64,000 nucleotides of DNA, from assembly GCA_021325525.1 (NCBI GenBank), contig JAJPHB010000116.1, positions 18,831 through 82,830 on the forward strand, written 5' to 3'. The notes beneath the pieces are model-generated. The model searched no databases. It was not told the origin of the DNA and saw only the letters and a program-made list of their open reading frames with translations. Shown piece by piece: positions 1-12,253 of the stretch. The DNA comes from Alphaproteobacteria bacterium (GTDB lineage: Bacteria; Pseudomonadota; Alphaproteobacteria; ATCC43930; CGMCC-115725). Within the stretch, counting starts at the first letter, position 1; each line of letters opens with the position of its first letter. The translations under genes and the position numbers were made by a program.

Positions 1-160
1 AGGAGGTCCCCATGCCGCCGAGGCTCCGCGTCTTGTCGCCGCCGGGCGGCTCGACCTTGATCACCTCGGCGCCGAGCTGCGCGAGGACGAGGCCGCAGCT
101 CGGACCCATGATCATATGGCTCATCTCGACGACGCGGATGCCGGCCAAAGGCAGCGACAC
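1..160 (-). CDS. CaiB/BaiF family CoA-transferase, N-terminal fragment
   Basis: Only the first 53 codons lie in the window; the rest runs off the left edge. The translation begins [20 protein letters not shown] and continues with [17 protein letters not shown], which is the usual N-terminus of class III (CaiB/BaiF) CoA-transferases, enzymes that move CoA between acyl-CoA and free carboxylic acids through an aspartyl intermediate. The catalytic Asp lies beyond the edge. I chose the GTG at 160 because a GAGAGG ribosome-binding site sits 8 bases upstream. The substrate cannot be told from this fragment. Confidence 0.8.
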   Translation of the reverse strand, partial: MSLPLAGIRVVEMSHMIMGPSCGLVLAQLGAEVIKVEPPGGDKTRSLGGMGTS

Positions 161-205
161 GGCGGAAACCTCTCTCGATACGATGGCAACCGTAGAGCGA
201 TCAGC

Positions 206-1021
206 CTATGCCTCAATGCGCGCGAGGCGGTTTGCGCGCGCGTTCAGCACGCGCCAGGCAAGGCCGCTCGCGAGGCGGCAGAGACGCGTCTGAGGCGAGA
301 GGCCGATCGCCTTGAAGACCATGCCGATGCCGCGCTCGACATGCTGCGGCCGGTAATAGGCATAGGCGCGGCGCGCATAGGCGCGACTGCAACGCCGGCG
401 ATCATAGGCCGCGGCGCCACCATTGGCGGCGTAATAGGCATAAGCGAGCTCGTCATCCTGCGACTCGGCGATGCGCCCGACGGCGACTCGGAGGCGGCCC
501 CAGAAGCCGAGCCTCTCGACGGCGAGATAGCGCTTCAACGTCGCGTAGAAGAGCTTGTAATGGCGGAATTCGTCGGCGGCGATGCGGCGGCAGATGTCGC
601 GCAGCACCGGCTCCGCGCTCGCCTCGGCCAGCGCGCTGTAGTAGGAGCTGGTCCCGGTCTCGACCATGCAGCGCGCGACCATCTCGCCGGAGCGCGAGCC
701 GCGCACTGATTTCTGTGGCGTAAGATCGACGCGGAAGCCGGCGGTGAAGCGCCGGCATGCCGCCGCGAAGTCGAAGGCCGGATCGGCGAGCGCGGCCCAG
801 CGACCGAGCGCCTCGCCGTGCCGGATCTCGTCGGCACCCCATTGGCGCGCCGCCTCCTGGAAGGCCGGATCGTCGTCGAAGACCTGGCAGAGATACTGGG
901 CGTAATCGGCGCCATTATGCTCGACGAGGCTCGCCGCCTTGACGACCGCGACGAGGTCGGGGTCGAGCTTCGTCGCATCGAAGCGCTCCCAGGCGATGTC
1001 GTCGAGGGTCCAGGAAGCCAT
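206..1021 (-). CDS. ferritin-like di-iron protein
   Basis: A 271-residue protein with the two-helix-pair ligand pattern of ferritin-like di-iron proteins: E34, then E65-x-x-H68 (ADEIRHGEA), E121, then E151-x-x-H154 (ADEFRHYKL). This spacing suits a carboxylate-bridged di-iron centre as in rubrerythrin-like and acyl-ACP-desaturase-like proteins. No rubredoxin domain, signal peptide or membrane segment is visible. The C-terminal third is rich in Tyr, Ala and Arg and has no recognised domain. It lies between the CoA-transferase and the ATP synthase genes on the same strand, but the 144-base gap to atpC gives no functional link. The reaction is unknown; oxidase, hydroxylase or desaturase activity is possible. 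Confidence 0.75.
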   Translation of the reverse strand: MASWTLDDIAWERFDATKLDPDLVAVVKAASLVEHNGADYAQYLCQVFDDDPAFQEAARQWGADEIRHGEALGRWAALADPAFDFAAACRRFTAGFRVDLTPQKSVRGSRSGEMVARCMVETGTSSYYSALAEASAEPVLRDICRRIAADEFRHYKLFYATLKRYLAVERLGFWGRLRVAVGRIAESQDDELAYAYYAANGGAAAYDRRRCSRAYARRAYAYYRPQHVERGIGMVFKAIGLSPQTRLCRLASGLAWRVLNARANRLARIEA

Positions 1022-1165
1022 CGGCCGGCTCGATCCGCAGTTCCTCAGCGGATAAGACTATAGGAGCCTCGCGGCGAAGATGCAAAAGTCGCGGCCCCTA
1101 TCCCGAGGCGCGGCATCATTGCCGCTCGCTCGCAGCATCCGCCCTCTTCTGCGTGCCTCGAGAAC

Positions 1166-1621
1166 TCAATGCGCCGTGACTTGGCGCAGCGCGCTGAGCT
1201 TTGCCGTCTCGACCTCGATGCGGGCTTCGGTGGCGCGCAGCTCATGCGCGGCCTCGTCACGCTCGGCGCCCGCGAGCCGCGCGACCCGGTCGCGCAGATT
1301 GGCAACCGCGCCTTCGAGGGCGCGCAGATCGGCTTCGATCGCCGCGCCATCGAGCGAGGAGAGCGGCATCGCCTCGTCGGCGAGAACGGTGCAGCGCTCG
1401 GGCGTCACTTCCGCGAAGCCGCCTGCGACGAAGATGCGCTCGCCGATTTCGTTGCCGTCATAAACATCGATGACGCCGGGCCGCACCGTCGAGATGAAGA
1501 GAGCGTGGCCGGGAAGGACGCCGAAATTGCCCTCGCTGCCGGGGACGACCACCATGTCGACGGCTTCGGAGAGAAGCAGCTTCTCCGGCGAGACCAGCTC
1601 GAATTGCACCTTGTCGGCCAT
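1166..1621 (-). CDS. atpC: ATP synthase F1 subunit epsilon
   Basis: A 151-residue epsilon subunit, part of the central stalk of F1 that couples rotation to catalysis and can inhibit ATP hydrolysis. The N-terminal beta-sandwich is clear (VQFELVSPEKLLLSEAVDMV, GNFGVLPGHA) and the C-terminal helical hairpin is rich in Ala, Glu and Arg. The ATG at 1621 fits the family; the reading frame stays open 18 codons further upstream but that extension has no family character. It is last in atpHAGDC. Unlike the other genes of the operon, which are 5-37 bases apart, it is separated from atpD by 177 bases holding a palindromic repeat. Confidence 0.95.
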   Translation of the reverse strand: MADKVQFELVSPEKLLLSEAVDMVVVPGSEGNFGVLPGHALFISTVRPGVIDVYDGNEIGERIFVAGGFAEVTPERCTVLADEAMPLSSLDGAAIEADLRALEGAVANLRDRVARLAGAERDEAAHELRATEARIEVETAKLSALRQVTAH

Positions 1622-1680
1622 GTCAGTATCCGGTTCCCTCGCGCCTGCGCGGCGGCAAGAGCCCTCTCCCGTCACCTACA

Positions 1681-1740
1681 CCTCTCCCCTCTCCCGGCGC
1701 GGGAGAGGGGAGAGGGAGGGGCCCATCGCAATGCGATGGG
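1681..1740. repeat. palindromic intergenic repeat inside the atp operon
   Basis: Two perfect hairpins lie side by side. The first has 15-base arms at 1681-1695 and 1701-1715 (CCTCTCCCCTCTCCC and its complement) with a 5-base loop. The second has 8-base arms at 1722-1729 and 1733-1740 (CCCATCGC/GCGATGGG) with a 3-base loop. No run of T follows on either strand, so it does not look like a standard intrinsic terminator. Similar CTCTCCC/GGGAGAG palindromes are common extragenic elements in GC-rich proteobacteria. It occupies most of the atpD-atpC gap. Confidence 0.8.
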
Positions 1741-1798
1741 AGGGTGAGGAGCGAGGGTCCTGCCGCAACGCTCACGTCATGCAAATTCCATCGCCAGA

Positions 1799-4139
<2,341 letters not shown>

Positions 4140-4151
4140 CGGGCCGGGTCG

Positions 4152-5681
4152 TCAGGCGAAGGTCTTGGCGAAATCGTCGAGGAACTTCGTCAGCGCCGCC
4201 TCGGTCTCCTTCGTCAGCTCGCGCTTCTCGCGAATGGATTGCAGGATCTCGGGCGCTCGCGCATGGATCTCGTCGAGCATCGAGCGCTCGAAGCGCGTCA
4301 CCTGAGAGGTGTCGATCTTGTCGAGATAGCCGCGCGTTCCGGCGAAGATGGAAACCACCTGCTCCTCGACGGCGAAGGGCGCGAATTGCGGCTGCTTCAG
4401 CAGCTCGGTCAGCCGCGCGCCGCGCGCGAGGAGGCGCTGCGTCGACGCGTCGAGATCGGAAGCGAATTGCGCGAAGGCTGCCATCTCGCGGTACTGCGCC
4501 AGCTCCAGCTTGATCTTGCCGGCGACCTGCTTCATCGCCTTGATCTGCGCCGCCGAGCCGACGCGGCTCACCGAGAGGCCGACATTGATGGCGGGGCGGA
4601 TGCCGCGATAGAAGAGCTCGGTCTCGAGGAAGATCTGCCCGTCCGTGATCGAGATGACATTGGTCGGGATGTAGGCCGAGACGTCGCCCGCCTGCGTCTC
4701 GATGATGGGCAGCGCGGTCAGCGAGCCCGCGCCATGCGCGTCGTTCATCTTCGCCGCCCGTTCGAGCAGGCGCGAATGCAGGTAGAAGACGTCGCCCGGA
4801 TAGGCTTCGCGGCCGGGCGGACGGCGCAGCAGCAGGGACATCTGGCGATAGGCCACCGCCTGCTTCGAGAGATCGTCGTAGACGATGACGGCATGCATGC
4901 CGTTGTCGCGGAAGAACTCGCCCATGGTGCAGCCGGCATAGGGCGCGAGGAACTGCAGCGGAGCGGGTTCCGACGCCGTCGCGGCGACGACGATCGAGTA
5001 TTCGAGGGCGCCGTAATCCTGCAGGGTCTTGACGATCTGCGCCACGGTCGAGCGCTTCTGGCCGACCGCGACATAGATGCAGTAGAGCTTCCGACTCTCG
5101 TCGCCGCTGGCGTTGATCGCCTTCTGATTGAGGAAGGTGTCGATGGCGACGGCGGTCTTGCCGGTCTGGCGGTCGCCGATGATGAGCTCGCGCTGACCGC
5201 GGCCGATCGGCACCAGGCTGTCGATGGCCTTGAGGCCCGTCTGCACCGGTTCATGCACGGATTTGCGCGGGATGATGCCGGGCGCCTTCACTTCGACGCG
5301 CTGGCGCCGCACATCCTGGAGCGGTCCCTTGCCGTCGATGGGATTGCCGAGGCCGTCGACGACGCGGCCCAGGAGCCCCTTCCCGACCGGCACGTCGACG
5401 ATGGCGCCGGTGCGCTTCACCGTATCGCCTTCGCGAATGCCGGAATCGTCGCCGAAAATGACGACGCCGACATTGTCGGTCTCGAGATTGAGGGCCATGC
5501 CCTTCATGCCGTTCGGGAACTCCACCATCTCGCCGGCCTGGACCTTGTCGAGGCCGTAGACGCGGGCGATGCCGTCGCCGATCGACAGCACTTGCCCGAC
5601 CTCGGCGACATCCGCCTCGGCGCCGAACCCGGCGATCTGTTGCTTGAGGATGGCGGAAATTTCTGCTGCCCTGATGTCCAT
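4152..5681 (-). CDS. atpA: ATP synthase F1 subunit alpha
   Basis: A 509-residue alpha subunit of F1, the non-catalytic nucleotide-binding partner of beta. It starts [16 protein letters not shown], has the P-loop GDRQTGKT at residues 169-176, and carries the conserved [18 protein letters not shown] segment with the arginine finger. Full length, with a normal C-terminal helical domain. It starts 5 bases after atpH ends and 12 bases before atpG. Confidence 0.98.
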   Translation of the reverse strand: MDIRAAEISAILKQQIAGFGAEADVAEVGQVLSIGDGIARVYGLDKVQAGEMVEFPNGMKGMALNLETDNVGVVIFGDDSGIREGDTVKRTGAIVDVPVGKGLLGRVVDGLGNPIDGKGPLQDVRRQRVEVKAPGIIPRKSVHEPVQTGLKAIDSLVPIGRGQRELIIGDRQTGKTAVAIDTFLNQKAINASGDESRKLYCIYVAVGQKRSTVAQIVKTLQDYGALEYSIVVAATASEPAPLQFLAPYAGCTMGEFFRDNGMHAVIVYDDLSKQAVAYRQMSLLLRRPPGREAYPGDVFYLHSRLLERAAKMNDAHGAGSLTALPIIETQAGDVSAYIPTNVISITDGQIFLETELFYRGIRPAINVGLSVSRVGSAAQIKAMKQVAGKIKLELAQYREMAAFAQFASDLDASTQRLLARGARLTELLKQPQFAPFAVEEQVVSIFAGTRGYLDKIDTSQVTRFERSMLDEIHARAPEILQSIREKRELTKETEAALTKFLDDFAKTFA

Positions 5682-5686
5682 GTGAG

Positions 5687-6244
5687 CTAAGCCCCCTTCA
5701 TCGCGAGCTGCAGGCGGTGCAGCTTGCTGCGCAGCGACGCATCGACCATGCGCGAGCCGACCTTGACGACGAGGCCGCCGAGGAGCGCGGGGTCGACCCG
5801 CAGCTCGACCGCGACCTTGCTGCCCATCGCCTTCTTGAGCTGTTCGGTGACCGCGTCGCGCTGCGCGGCCGTCAATTCCTGCGCCGCCGTCACCTCGGCG
5901 GTGATCTCGCCGCGCCGCGCGGCAAGGCGGGCGAGGAAGGCGCCGATCATCTCCGGCACGGCGAAGAGCCGGCGGTTCTGCGCCACGAGGCCGAGGAAAT
6001 TGCGCGTCAGCGCCGAGAAGCCGGCCTCCTGCGCGAGCGCGCCGATCGCGCGGCCCTGCTCGGCGCGCGACAGGATCGGGCTGCGCACGAGGCGCCGCAA
6101 ATCCCCGCTCTCCCGCAGCATCGCACCGAGCCGCCGCAGGTCGCCCGCCACTTGGTCGAGCAACTTCTGCTCCTCGGCGAGCTCGAACAATGCCGTGGCG
6201 TAGCGATCGGCGAGCCCGGAAACGCCTTTGCCTTCGGATGCCAC
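5687..6244 (-). CDS. atpH: ATP synthase F1 subunit delta (OSCP)
   Basis: A 185-residue delta subunit that forms part of the peripheral stalk and ties F1 to F0. The N-terminal helical domain ([20 protein letters not shown]) and the C-terminal segment ([21 protein letters not shown]) are typical. It is the first gene of the atpHAGDC operon, so the promoter should lie in the upstream gap that contains the repeat at 6252-6362. Confidence 0.96.
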   Translation of the reverse strand: MASEGKGVSGLADRYATALFELAEEQKLLDQVAGDLRRLGAMLRESGDLRRLVRSPILSRAEQGRAIGALAQEAGFSALTRNFLGLVAQNRRLFAVPEMIGAFLARLAARRGEITAEVTAAQELTAAQRDAVTEQLKKAMGSKVAVELRVDPALLGGLVVKVGSRMVDASLRSKLHRLQLAMKGA

Positions 6245-6251
6245 TCTAAGG

Positions 6252-6362
6252 AAACCCTCGATGTCCCCGCCTTCGCCGGAGCGCTGGGGCCGTGAAACCG
6301 TTGCGCGGATTTCGACAATGGAAACCCATCGGGCGGGGGCCCGCCCGAAGCGCGCGGGTTCC
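6252..6362. repeat. extragenic palindromic repeat upstream of atpH
   Basis: The gap before atpH contains a hairpin with arms CGGGCGG (6330-6336) and CCGCCCG (6341-6347), flanked by AACCC (6323-6327) and GGGTT (6356-6360) that can extend the stem. The sequence next to it (CCCCGCCTTCGCCGG, about 6264-6278) resembles widespread extragenic repeats of alphaproteobacteria whose chance translations read RNPRASGGPPP and PAKAGTS. I saw no second full copy in this window, so the family assignment rests on memory. Confidence 0.5.
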
Positions 6363-6460
6363 TAACATACTTGATCGGAGGGCGCAACAACCGGGGCGGC
6401 GCCGGAAAGAGATCGGCGGATGCGGCGTTTCGGCGCCGCCAGCGGCTGCCTTGCGCCGCC

Positions 6461-6886
6461 TCAGCGGGTCGCCGCCAGCGGCGCCTTCTCCGTCAGCCCG
6501 GGCGAGCGCACCGCCGAGACCCGCCGGAAGACGATGCCGGCGAAGAGCAGCATGGCGAGCAGCGTCGCGATGGAGCCGATCCCGGCGATCGGCTCGAACC
6601 GCTCGGGATGACCTTCCATGATGCCGGCGACGCCGATGACGACGAGCAGCGCCCCGGCATTGGCAAGCCAGAAGTGCCAGCGCGCCAGAGGCGACATGCC
6701 CGCCTCGGGCCACAAGCGGTAGACGACAGCGTAGAGAGCCATCGAGGTCCAGCCGACGAGGTTGATATGGGCATGGGTCGGCATCTGCGAGTGATCCTCG
6801 GACATCGCCATGAAGATGCCGAGAGCGATGCCGGCAAGGGCGTAGAGCACCGCGATGCGCAGGAAGAGAACGTCGATCCGTGGCAT
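6461..6886 (-). CDS. small membrane protein resembling haem-copper oxidase subunit I
   Basis: A 141-residue protein with four predicted membrane segments and the signature THAHINLVGW in its second segment. This is typical of short proteins annotated as cytochrome-c-oxidase-like or NorB/cbb3 subunit I fragments in proteobacteria. The His of HAHIN is retained, but the protein is far too short for a full oxidase (which has about 12 helices), so a redox role is unproven. The ATG at 6886 is preferred to the one at 6901, because the GGAGGG ribosome-binding site overlaps the upstream ATG and lies about 7 bases before 6886. It is divergent from mug. Confidence 0.65.
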   Translation of the reverse strand: MPRIDVLFLRIAVLYALAGIALGIFMAMSEDHSQMPTHAHINLVGWTSMALYAVVYRLWPEAGMSPLARWHFWLANAGALLVVIGVAGIMEGHPERFEPIAGIGSIATLLAMLLFAGIVFRRVSAVRSPGLTEKAPLAATR

Positions 6887-6973
6887 GATGGGTCCCTCCA
6901 TGAACGTGATCGCGGCCGCGAGTTCGCAAACAGGTTAGCGTCGGCGCGACGCCGTACCAAGCGAGAAGGAGCA

Positions 6974-7612
6974 ATGCCTGTGAACTCCCTCACAGCCGGC
7001 CGCCGAGACGATCAGCAAAGCGAGGGGACGCGCCCTCGCAGCGCCGCCGACGAGGTTCGGACGCTTCCCGACCTCCTCCGCGACGGGCTCGACATCGTCT
7101 TCATCGGCATCAATCCGGGGCTCTACTCGGCCCGGCGCGGTCACTATTTCGCGCGACCGGCCAACCGCTTCTGGCCGAGCTTCTCGCGCTCGCTCCTGAG
7201 CGCCGCGGCACGGCGGGCGCTCGGCGTCTCGACCCTTGGTCCCGAGCACGATGCGGCGCTTCTCGATCATGGATTCGGCTTCACCGACGTCGTGAAGCGG
7301 CCGACCGCGAATGCGGCGCGGCTCGAACCGGGCGAGCTCGCCGCCGGGGTTCCGGCCCTGCTGGCGAAGCTCGCAGCCCATGCGCCGCGGCTTGCCTGCT
7401 TTCATGGCGTGACGGGCTACCGGCCCTTCGCTCGCCTTGCCTTCGGCAGGGCCGCGCCTGCAATCCACCTCGGCCCCCAGGCGGATGCGATCGGGCCGAC
7501 ACGTCTCTTCGTGGTGCCCAATCCCAGCCCTGCCAACCCGTTGTCCCGCCCGCCCGAGCAAACCCGATGGTATGACCGGCTCGCCGATTTCCTCAATATC
7601 GACGCGAGATAG
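6974..7612 (+). CDS. mug: G/U mismatch-specific DNA glycosylase (Mug-like)
   Basis: A 212-residue member of the uracil-DNA glycosylase superfamily. GINPGLYSARRGHYFARPANRFWPSF (given here as the pieces GINPGLYSA, FARPANRFW) matches the Mug active-site block, where the Asn of GINPG positions the catalytic water. A later NPSPAN corresponds to the DNA-intercalating motif region. Such enzymes remove U or ethenocytosine opposite G in double-stranded DNA. The ATG at 6974 has AGAAGGA upstream. The N-terminal 30 residues are polar and poorly conserved. It stands alone, divergent from the small membrane protein. Confidence 0.85.
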   Translation: MPVNSLTAGRRDDQQSEGTRPRSAADEVRTLPDLLRDGLDIVFIGINPGLYSARRGHYFARPANRFWPSFSRSLLSAAARRALGVSTLGPEHDAALLDHGFGFTDVVKRPTANAARLEPGELAAGVPALLAKLAAHAPRLACFHGVTGYRPFARLAFGRAAPAIHLGPQADAIGPTRLFVVPNPSPANPLSRPPEQTRWYDRLADFLNIDAR

Positions 7613-7752
7613 GCGGCGGCGCATGGGCCGCGCCGCTTGCCGCTGCGATGCGGCATATGGCGTCAGATTCTTCGGTGAGGGCCGCAGCAACGATCGCGGG
7701 CTCGATGACAGAATTGCCGCATCGCACCCCGCTCGCGAAAGGCCGAGGCATT

Positions 7753-9156
7753 ATGAGCAGAATTCTCGCCGCCGCCGCTGCCCACGCCATTCGCTACCTC
7801 GGAACCCTGCCGTCGCGACCGGTCGCCGCGACGGCAAGCATTGCGGAGCTGCGGCAGCGCTTGCGAAAGCCGCTTCCGGAAAACGGGATGGATGGCGAGG
7901 CCGTGATCGACGAGCTCGTTCGCGACAGCGAAGGCGGCATCATGGGCTCGGCGAGCGGCCGCTTCTTCGGCTGGGTCATCGGCGGCACGCTGCCTGCCGC
8001 GCTTGCCGCCGATTGGCTCACCTCCACATGGGACCAGAACGCGGCGTCCAACCTCACGGCGCCGGCGGAGGCCGTCGTCGAGGAAGTCTGCGGCGAATGG
8101 CTGAAGGACCTTCTCGGCATTCCGCGATCGGCCTCATTCGCCTTCGTGACGGGCTGCCAAATGGCGCATACGACGGCGCTCGCCGCGGCGCGCCACCGGC
8201 TGCTCCGCGACCGCGGCTGGAATGTCGAAAAATCGGGCCTCGCCGGCGCGCCGCGGCTGACGGTCTTGGCCACGGAGAGCCGGCATGAATCGATGATGCG
8301 GTCGGTCCGGCTCCTCGGCATCGGCACCGAGGCGATCCGATACGTGCCGATCGACGCCAGGGGGCGCATGGAGATCGGCGGACTGGAAGAGGCGCTTCGG
8401 CGAGCCGGCGCCGGCCCGACGATCGTGTGGCTGCAGGCCGGCGATCTCAATACGGGCATCTTCGATCCTTTCGAGCAGGCCTGCCGGCTCGCGCGCGCCG
8501 CGAAGGCATGGGTGCATATCGATGGCGCATTCGGGCTTTGGGCCGCCGCCAGCCCGCGGTACCGCCATCTGCTCCATGGCGCCGAGGCCGCGGATTCCTG
8601 GGCGACGGACGGGCATAAATGGCTGAACCTGCCCTTCGATTGCGGCCTTGCCTTCGCCGCGCATCCGCTGGCGCACCGCGCTGCCTTCGCGCAGGACACC
8701 AGCTATTCGATACCGCGGGAGGAGCTTCGCAATCAAAAGGACTGGAATCCGGAATGGTCGCGCCGCGGCCGCGGATTCCCGGCCTATACGGCAATCCGCG
8801 CCCTCGGCCGCTCCGGCATCGCCGCGATCGTCGAGCGCTGCTGTGCGCAGGCCGACCGCTTGGTGAAAGGCATCGGAGCGCTTCCCGGCGCCGAGATCAT
8901 TGCCGCCCCGACGATCAACCAAGGGCTCGTGCGGTTCTTGTCGAAAGACGGAGACCACGACCGTACCACCGATGCGGTGATCCGCCGCATCCAGGCAAAA
9001 GGGGTTGCCTGGTTTGGCGGGGCCACCTGGCGCGGCATGCGGGTCATGCGGGTGTCCGTCTGCAACTGGCAAACGACGGATCACGATATCGATGCCACGC
9101 TGGCGAGCATCGCGGAAATTCTTGCGCCTGCGGCGCCGGGGGCCGCCGCCGATTGA
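7753..9156 (+). CDS. PLP-dependent decarboxylase (group II, aromatic-L-amino-acid type)
   Basis: A fold-type I PLP enzyme of the group II amino-acid decarboxylase family, 467 residues from this start. The PLP lysine is K289 in TDGHKWLNLPFD, and the cofactor-binding Asp-Ala pair is in HIDGAFGLWA. The N-terminal part (FGWVIGGTLPAALAADW, WDQNAASNL) matches bacterial aromatic-amino-acid/tyrosine decarboxylase-like proteins. The frame is open back to 7648; 7753 was chosen because the family-like sequence begins there and a GAGG lies just upstream, but 7705 and 7648 remain possible. The substrate cannot be read from the sequence. Gene neighbours give no pathway link. Confidence 0.8.
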   Translation: MSRILAAAAAHAIRYLGTLPSRPVAATASIAELRQRLRKPLPENGMDGEAVIDELVRDSEGGIMGSASGRFFGWVIGGTLPAALAADWLTSTWDQNAASNLTAPAEAVVEEVCGEWLKDLLGIPRSASFAFVTGCQMAHTTALAAARHRLLRDRGWNVEKSGLAGAPRLTVLATESRHESMMRSVRLLGIGTEAIRYVPIDARGRMEIGGLEEALRRAGAGPTIVWLQAGDLNTGIFDPFEQACRLARAAKAWVHIDGAFGLWAAASPRYRHLLHGAEAADSWATDGHKWLNLPFDCGLAFAAHPLAHRAAFAQDTSYSIPREELRNQKDWNPEWSRRGRGFPAYTAIRALGRSGIAAIVERCCAQADRLVKGIGALPGAEIIAAPTINQGLVRFLSKDGDHDRTTDAVIRRIQAKGVAWFGGATWRGMRVMRVSVCNWQTTDHDIDATLASIAEILAPAAPGAAAD

Positions 9157-9230
9157 CGGAGCGCGCAAGCGCGCCGCCGCTCGGCCTCATGCGCCGAGTT
9201 CGCTCCGAGCGCCTCCGCTCCGCCCCTGGC

Positions 9231-11477
9231 TCAGAGAAAGCTGTAGGGGTCGATATCGACCTGGACGCGCGCGTTGGCGGGTATTTTGATGCGCCGGAGC
9301 CAGTCCCGCAGCACCGGCTGAACCGCGACGTCGCGCCGCGCCTTCACCAGGAAGCGTCGGCGATGGCGTCCGCGCAAGACGGCGAGCGGCGCCGGAGCAG
9401 GGCCCAGCACTTCGAGGCCCGGCATCTGCGGCGCGCCGCGCGCAAACGCCGCGGCGACGGCATCCGCGCCGTCGGCATCGGGCGCGGAGACGATGAGCGC
9501 GGCGAGGCGGCCGAAAGGCGGCATGCCGTAGGCGCGGCGCGCCGCCGCTTCTTCCGCCAGGAAGCGGTCGCGATCGCCGCTGACGAGGGCGCGGATCACT
9601 GGATGCTCCGGCAGGAAGGTCTGGAGGTATACGGTACCCGGCCGTCCGGCCCGGCCGGCGCGTCCGGCGACCTGGTGCAGGAGCTGATAGGTGCGCTCGG
9701 CCGCGCGCAAATCGCCGCCGGCAAGGCCGAGATCGGCATCGACGACGCCGACCAGAGTCAGCATCGGGAAATGGTGGCCCTTGGCGACGATCTGGGTGCC
9801 GATGAGGATGTCGATCTCGTGACTGGCGACGCTCTCGACTAGCTGTGCCGCCGCGCGCGGGCCGTTCAGCGTGTCGCTCGCCATGACGGCGCAGCGCGCC
9901 TCGGGAAAGCGCAGCGCCACCTCCTCGGCGAGGCGCTCGACGCCGGGGCCGCAGGCGGCGAAGGCACCCGGCGCGGCGCAGGACGGGCAATAGCGCGGCA
10001 AGCCCTCGGCATGGCCGCAATGATGGCATTGGAGCCTGCCGAGAAACCGGTGCTCGATGAGCCAGGCGGTGCAATTCGGGCACTGCAGGCGATGCCCGCA
10101 AGCGCGGCATAAGGTGAGCGGTGCATAGCCGCGTCGATTGAGGAACAGGAGAGCCTGCTCGCCCGCCCGGAGCGTCTCGGCGAGGGCGGCGACGAGGGGC
10201 GGCGCAAGGAAGCGCTGGCGCTCGGGCTGGGCGCGCCGGAGATCGAGCGCCTCGATCTTGGGCAGCAGCGCGCCGGCATGGCGGCTCGGCAGGCTGAGGC
10301 GGCGATAACGGCCCGTCTCGACATTGACGATCGTTTCGAGCGAGGGCGTCGCCGAAGCCAAGACGACCGGTATCCCGGCGAGCCGTGCACGCACGATCGC
10401 CATGTCGCGGGCGTGGTAAACGACGCCGTCCTCCTGCTTGTAGGAGAGGTCGTGCTCCTCGTCGACGACGACCAGGCCGAGATCGGCGAAGGGCAGGAAG
10501 AGCGCCGAGCGGGCGCCGACGACGACGCGGGCGCGCCCCTCGACCACGGCGCGCCAGCCGATCCGCCGCTCGGCATGCGTGAGGTCGGAGTGCCAGAGAA
10601 CGGGAGGCGCGCCGAACCGCTCGGCAAAGCGCGACAGGAATTGGGCGCCGAGCGCGATCTCCGGCAGCAATACCAGCGCCTGGCGCTGGCGCTCGAGCGC
10701 GGCGGCGATCGCGGCGAAATAAACCTGCGTCTTGCCGGAGCCGGTGACGCCGTCGAGCAGCGTCACGCCGAATCCGCCCGTCAGCACCTTCCCGGCAAGA
10801 TCGTGCGCGGCCGCCGCCTGGTCGGGCGCCAGCGCCGGGCCGGGCCGGCGCCAATCCGGCTCTGGAACGACGGACAGGGCGGGGGTCTCGACAAGCCGCA
10901 GGAGGCCCAGATCGAGGAGGCCGCGAACGACGCCTGCCCCGCAGCCTGCGGCGCGGGCGAGGTCGGCCGGCGCGCGCGGCGGTCCGTCGGCAAGCTCGGC
11001 AAGAACGCGCTGCCTGGCCGGCGTCAGCGGCTTGGCATCGCCATCGCCGCGCAGGGCCGCCTCGCCCGATTCGCTCAGCGCGCAGGCATAGACCCGCCGC
11101 GGCGGCCTCAGCGCGTCGGGCACGCTCATCGCCATGCGCAGCACCGCGCCGGACGGGGCCATGGTGTAGCGGGCGACCCAGTCGATGAACCGCCGCAGCT
11201 CCGGACGCAGCGGCGGCGCGTCCAGGATCTGCTCGACCGCCTTGAGGCGCTCCTCAGGAACCGCCTCGTCGTCGGCGCCGTCCCAAACGACGCCCGGCAC
11301 GATTCGCCGCCCGAGCGGCACCGCGACGAAGGTTCCGGGCGTCAGCCGCGCGTCGGCGGTGACGCGATAGTCATAGGGGCGATCGAGCGGAAGCGGCAGA
11401 AGAACGGCGCAACGCGCCGCGGGAGCGCTCGGCAACCGCAATTGCGCGCCGGCGAGAGTGGCGTGGCAAGGAGGCAT
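9231..11477 (-). CDS. priA: primosomal replication protein N' (PriA helicase)
   Basis: A 748-residue superfamily 2 helicase that reloads the replisome at stalled forks. Domains in order: N-terminal 3'-DNA-binding domain (residues about 20-110), winged-helix region, helicase lobe 1 with Walker A GVTGSGKT near residue 245 and the DEEHD box, then a two-zinc Cys cluster (CRACG, CPNC, CHHCG, CPSC) and helicase lobe 2 with [13 protein letters not shown]. Full length. It is divergent from fsa with only about 80 bases between the two starts. The ribosome-binding site is weak (AAGAG). Confidence 0.95.
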   Translation of the reverse strand: MPPCHATLAGAQLRLPSAPAARCAVLLPLPLDRPYDYRVTADARLTPGTFVAVPLGRRIVPGVVWDGADDEAVPEERLKAVEQILDAPPLRPELRRFIDWVARYTMAPSGAVLRMAMSVPDALRPPRRVYACALSESGEAALRGDGDAKPLTPARQRVLAELADGPPRAPADLARAAGCGAGVVRGLLDLGLLRLVETPALSVVPEPDWRRPGPALAPDQAAAAHDLAGKVLTGGFGVTLLDGVTGSGKTQVYFAAIAAALERQRQALVLLPEIALGAQFLSRFAERFGAPPVLWHSDLTHAERRIGWRAVVEGRARVVVGARSALFLPFADLGLVVVDEEHDLSYKQEDGVVYHARDMAIVRARLAGIPVVLASATPSLETIVNVETGRYRRLSLPSRHAGALLPKIEALDLRRAQPERQRFLAPPLVAALAETLRAGEQALLFLNRRGYAPLTLCRACGHRLQCPNCTAWLIEHRFLGRLQCHHCGHAEGLPRYCPSCAAPGAFAACGPGVERLAEEVALRFPEARCAVMASDTLNGPRAAAQLVESVASHEIDILIGTQIVAKGHHFPMLTLVGVVDADLGLAGGDLRAAERTYQLLHQVAGRAGRAGRPGTVYLQTFLPEHPVIRALVSGDRDRFLAEEAAARRAYGMPPFGRLAALIVSAPDADGADAVAAAFARGAPQMPGLEVLGPAPAPLAVLRGRHRRRFLVKARRDVAVQPVLRDWLRRIKIPANARVQVDIDPYSFL

Positions 11478-11558
11478 CGGCTACACTCTTAGAACGAAAG
11501 CCGGGACGGGTCCAAGGCCGCCCGTCGCGGCGCCGCCCATGGCCATGAGGCAGAGTGC

Positions 11559-12248
11559 ATGAAGTTCTTCATCGACACCGCCGACCGCGCCGAGATTGCC
11601 GATCTCGTCGCCACCGGCCTCGTCGACGGCGTCACCACCAACCCCTCCCTTGTCGCCAAGAGCGGGCGGAATTTTCTCGAGACGGTGAAGGAGATTTGCG
11701 CCCTCGTCGCAGGACCGGTGAGTGCCGAGGTGACGGCGACCGATGCGCCGACGATGCTCGAAGAGGGGCGCCGGCTGGCGGCGATCGCGAGCAACGTCGC
11801 CGTCAAGGTGCCGCTGACGCCTGACGGGCTCAAAGTCTGCCGGACCCTTGCCGACGAAGGAACGATGGTCAACGTGACCTTGTGCTTTTCGGCGGCTCAG
11901 GCGCTGCTCGCGGCGAAAGCCGGAGCGCGGTTCGTCTCCCCCTTTGTCGGCCGACTCGACGATGTCGGCGCCACCGGCATGGAGCTCATCCGCGAGATCG
12001 TGGCGATCTACCGCAATTATCCGGCGCTCAAAACCGAAGTTCTGGTGGCCTCGGTGCGCAATCCTCTCCATGTTGTCGAGGCGGCGAAACTCGGCGCCGA
12101 TGTCGCGACGCTGCCGCCGGCGGTGCTTCGCCAGATGTTCGCTCACCCGCTGACCGATAAGGGGCTGGCCGCCTTCCTCGCCGACTGGGCGAAGACCGGC
12201 CAATCGATCCTCGGACCGGGCGGCGCAGTCCGAGCGGCCGCGGAGTAG
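11559..12248 (+). CDS. fsa: fructose-6-phosphate aldolase / transaldolase-like protein
   Basis: A 229-residue member of the short transaldolase (TalC/FSA) family. The Schiff-base lysine is K83 in NVAVKVPLT. The start [13 protein letters not shown] and the blocks VTTNPSL and [10 protein letters not shown] are family hallmarks. These enzymes cleave fructose 6-phosphate to glyceraldehyde 3-phosphate and dihydroxyacetone, or act as transaldolases; sequence alone does not separate the two. Neighbours priA, DUF484 and xerC form a conserved alphaproteobacterial set rather than a pathway. Confidence 0.9.
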   Translation: MKFFIDTADRAEIADLVATGLVDGVTTNPSLVAKSGRNFLETVKEICALVAGPVSAEVTATDAPTMLEEGRRLAAIASNVAVKVPLTPDGLKVCRTLADEGTMVNVTLCFSAAQALLAAKAGARFVSPFVGRLDDVGATGMELIREIVAIYRNYPALKTEVLVASVRNPLHVVEAAKLGADVATLPPAVLRQMFAHPLTDKGLAAFLADWAKTGQSILGPGGAVRAAAE

Positions 12249-12253
12249 CCGCC

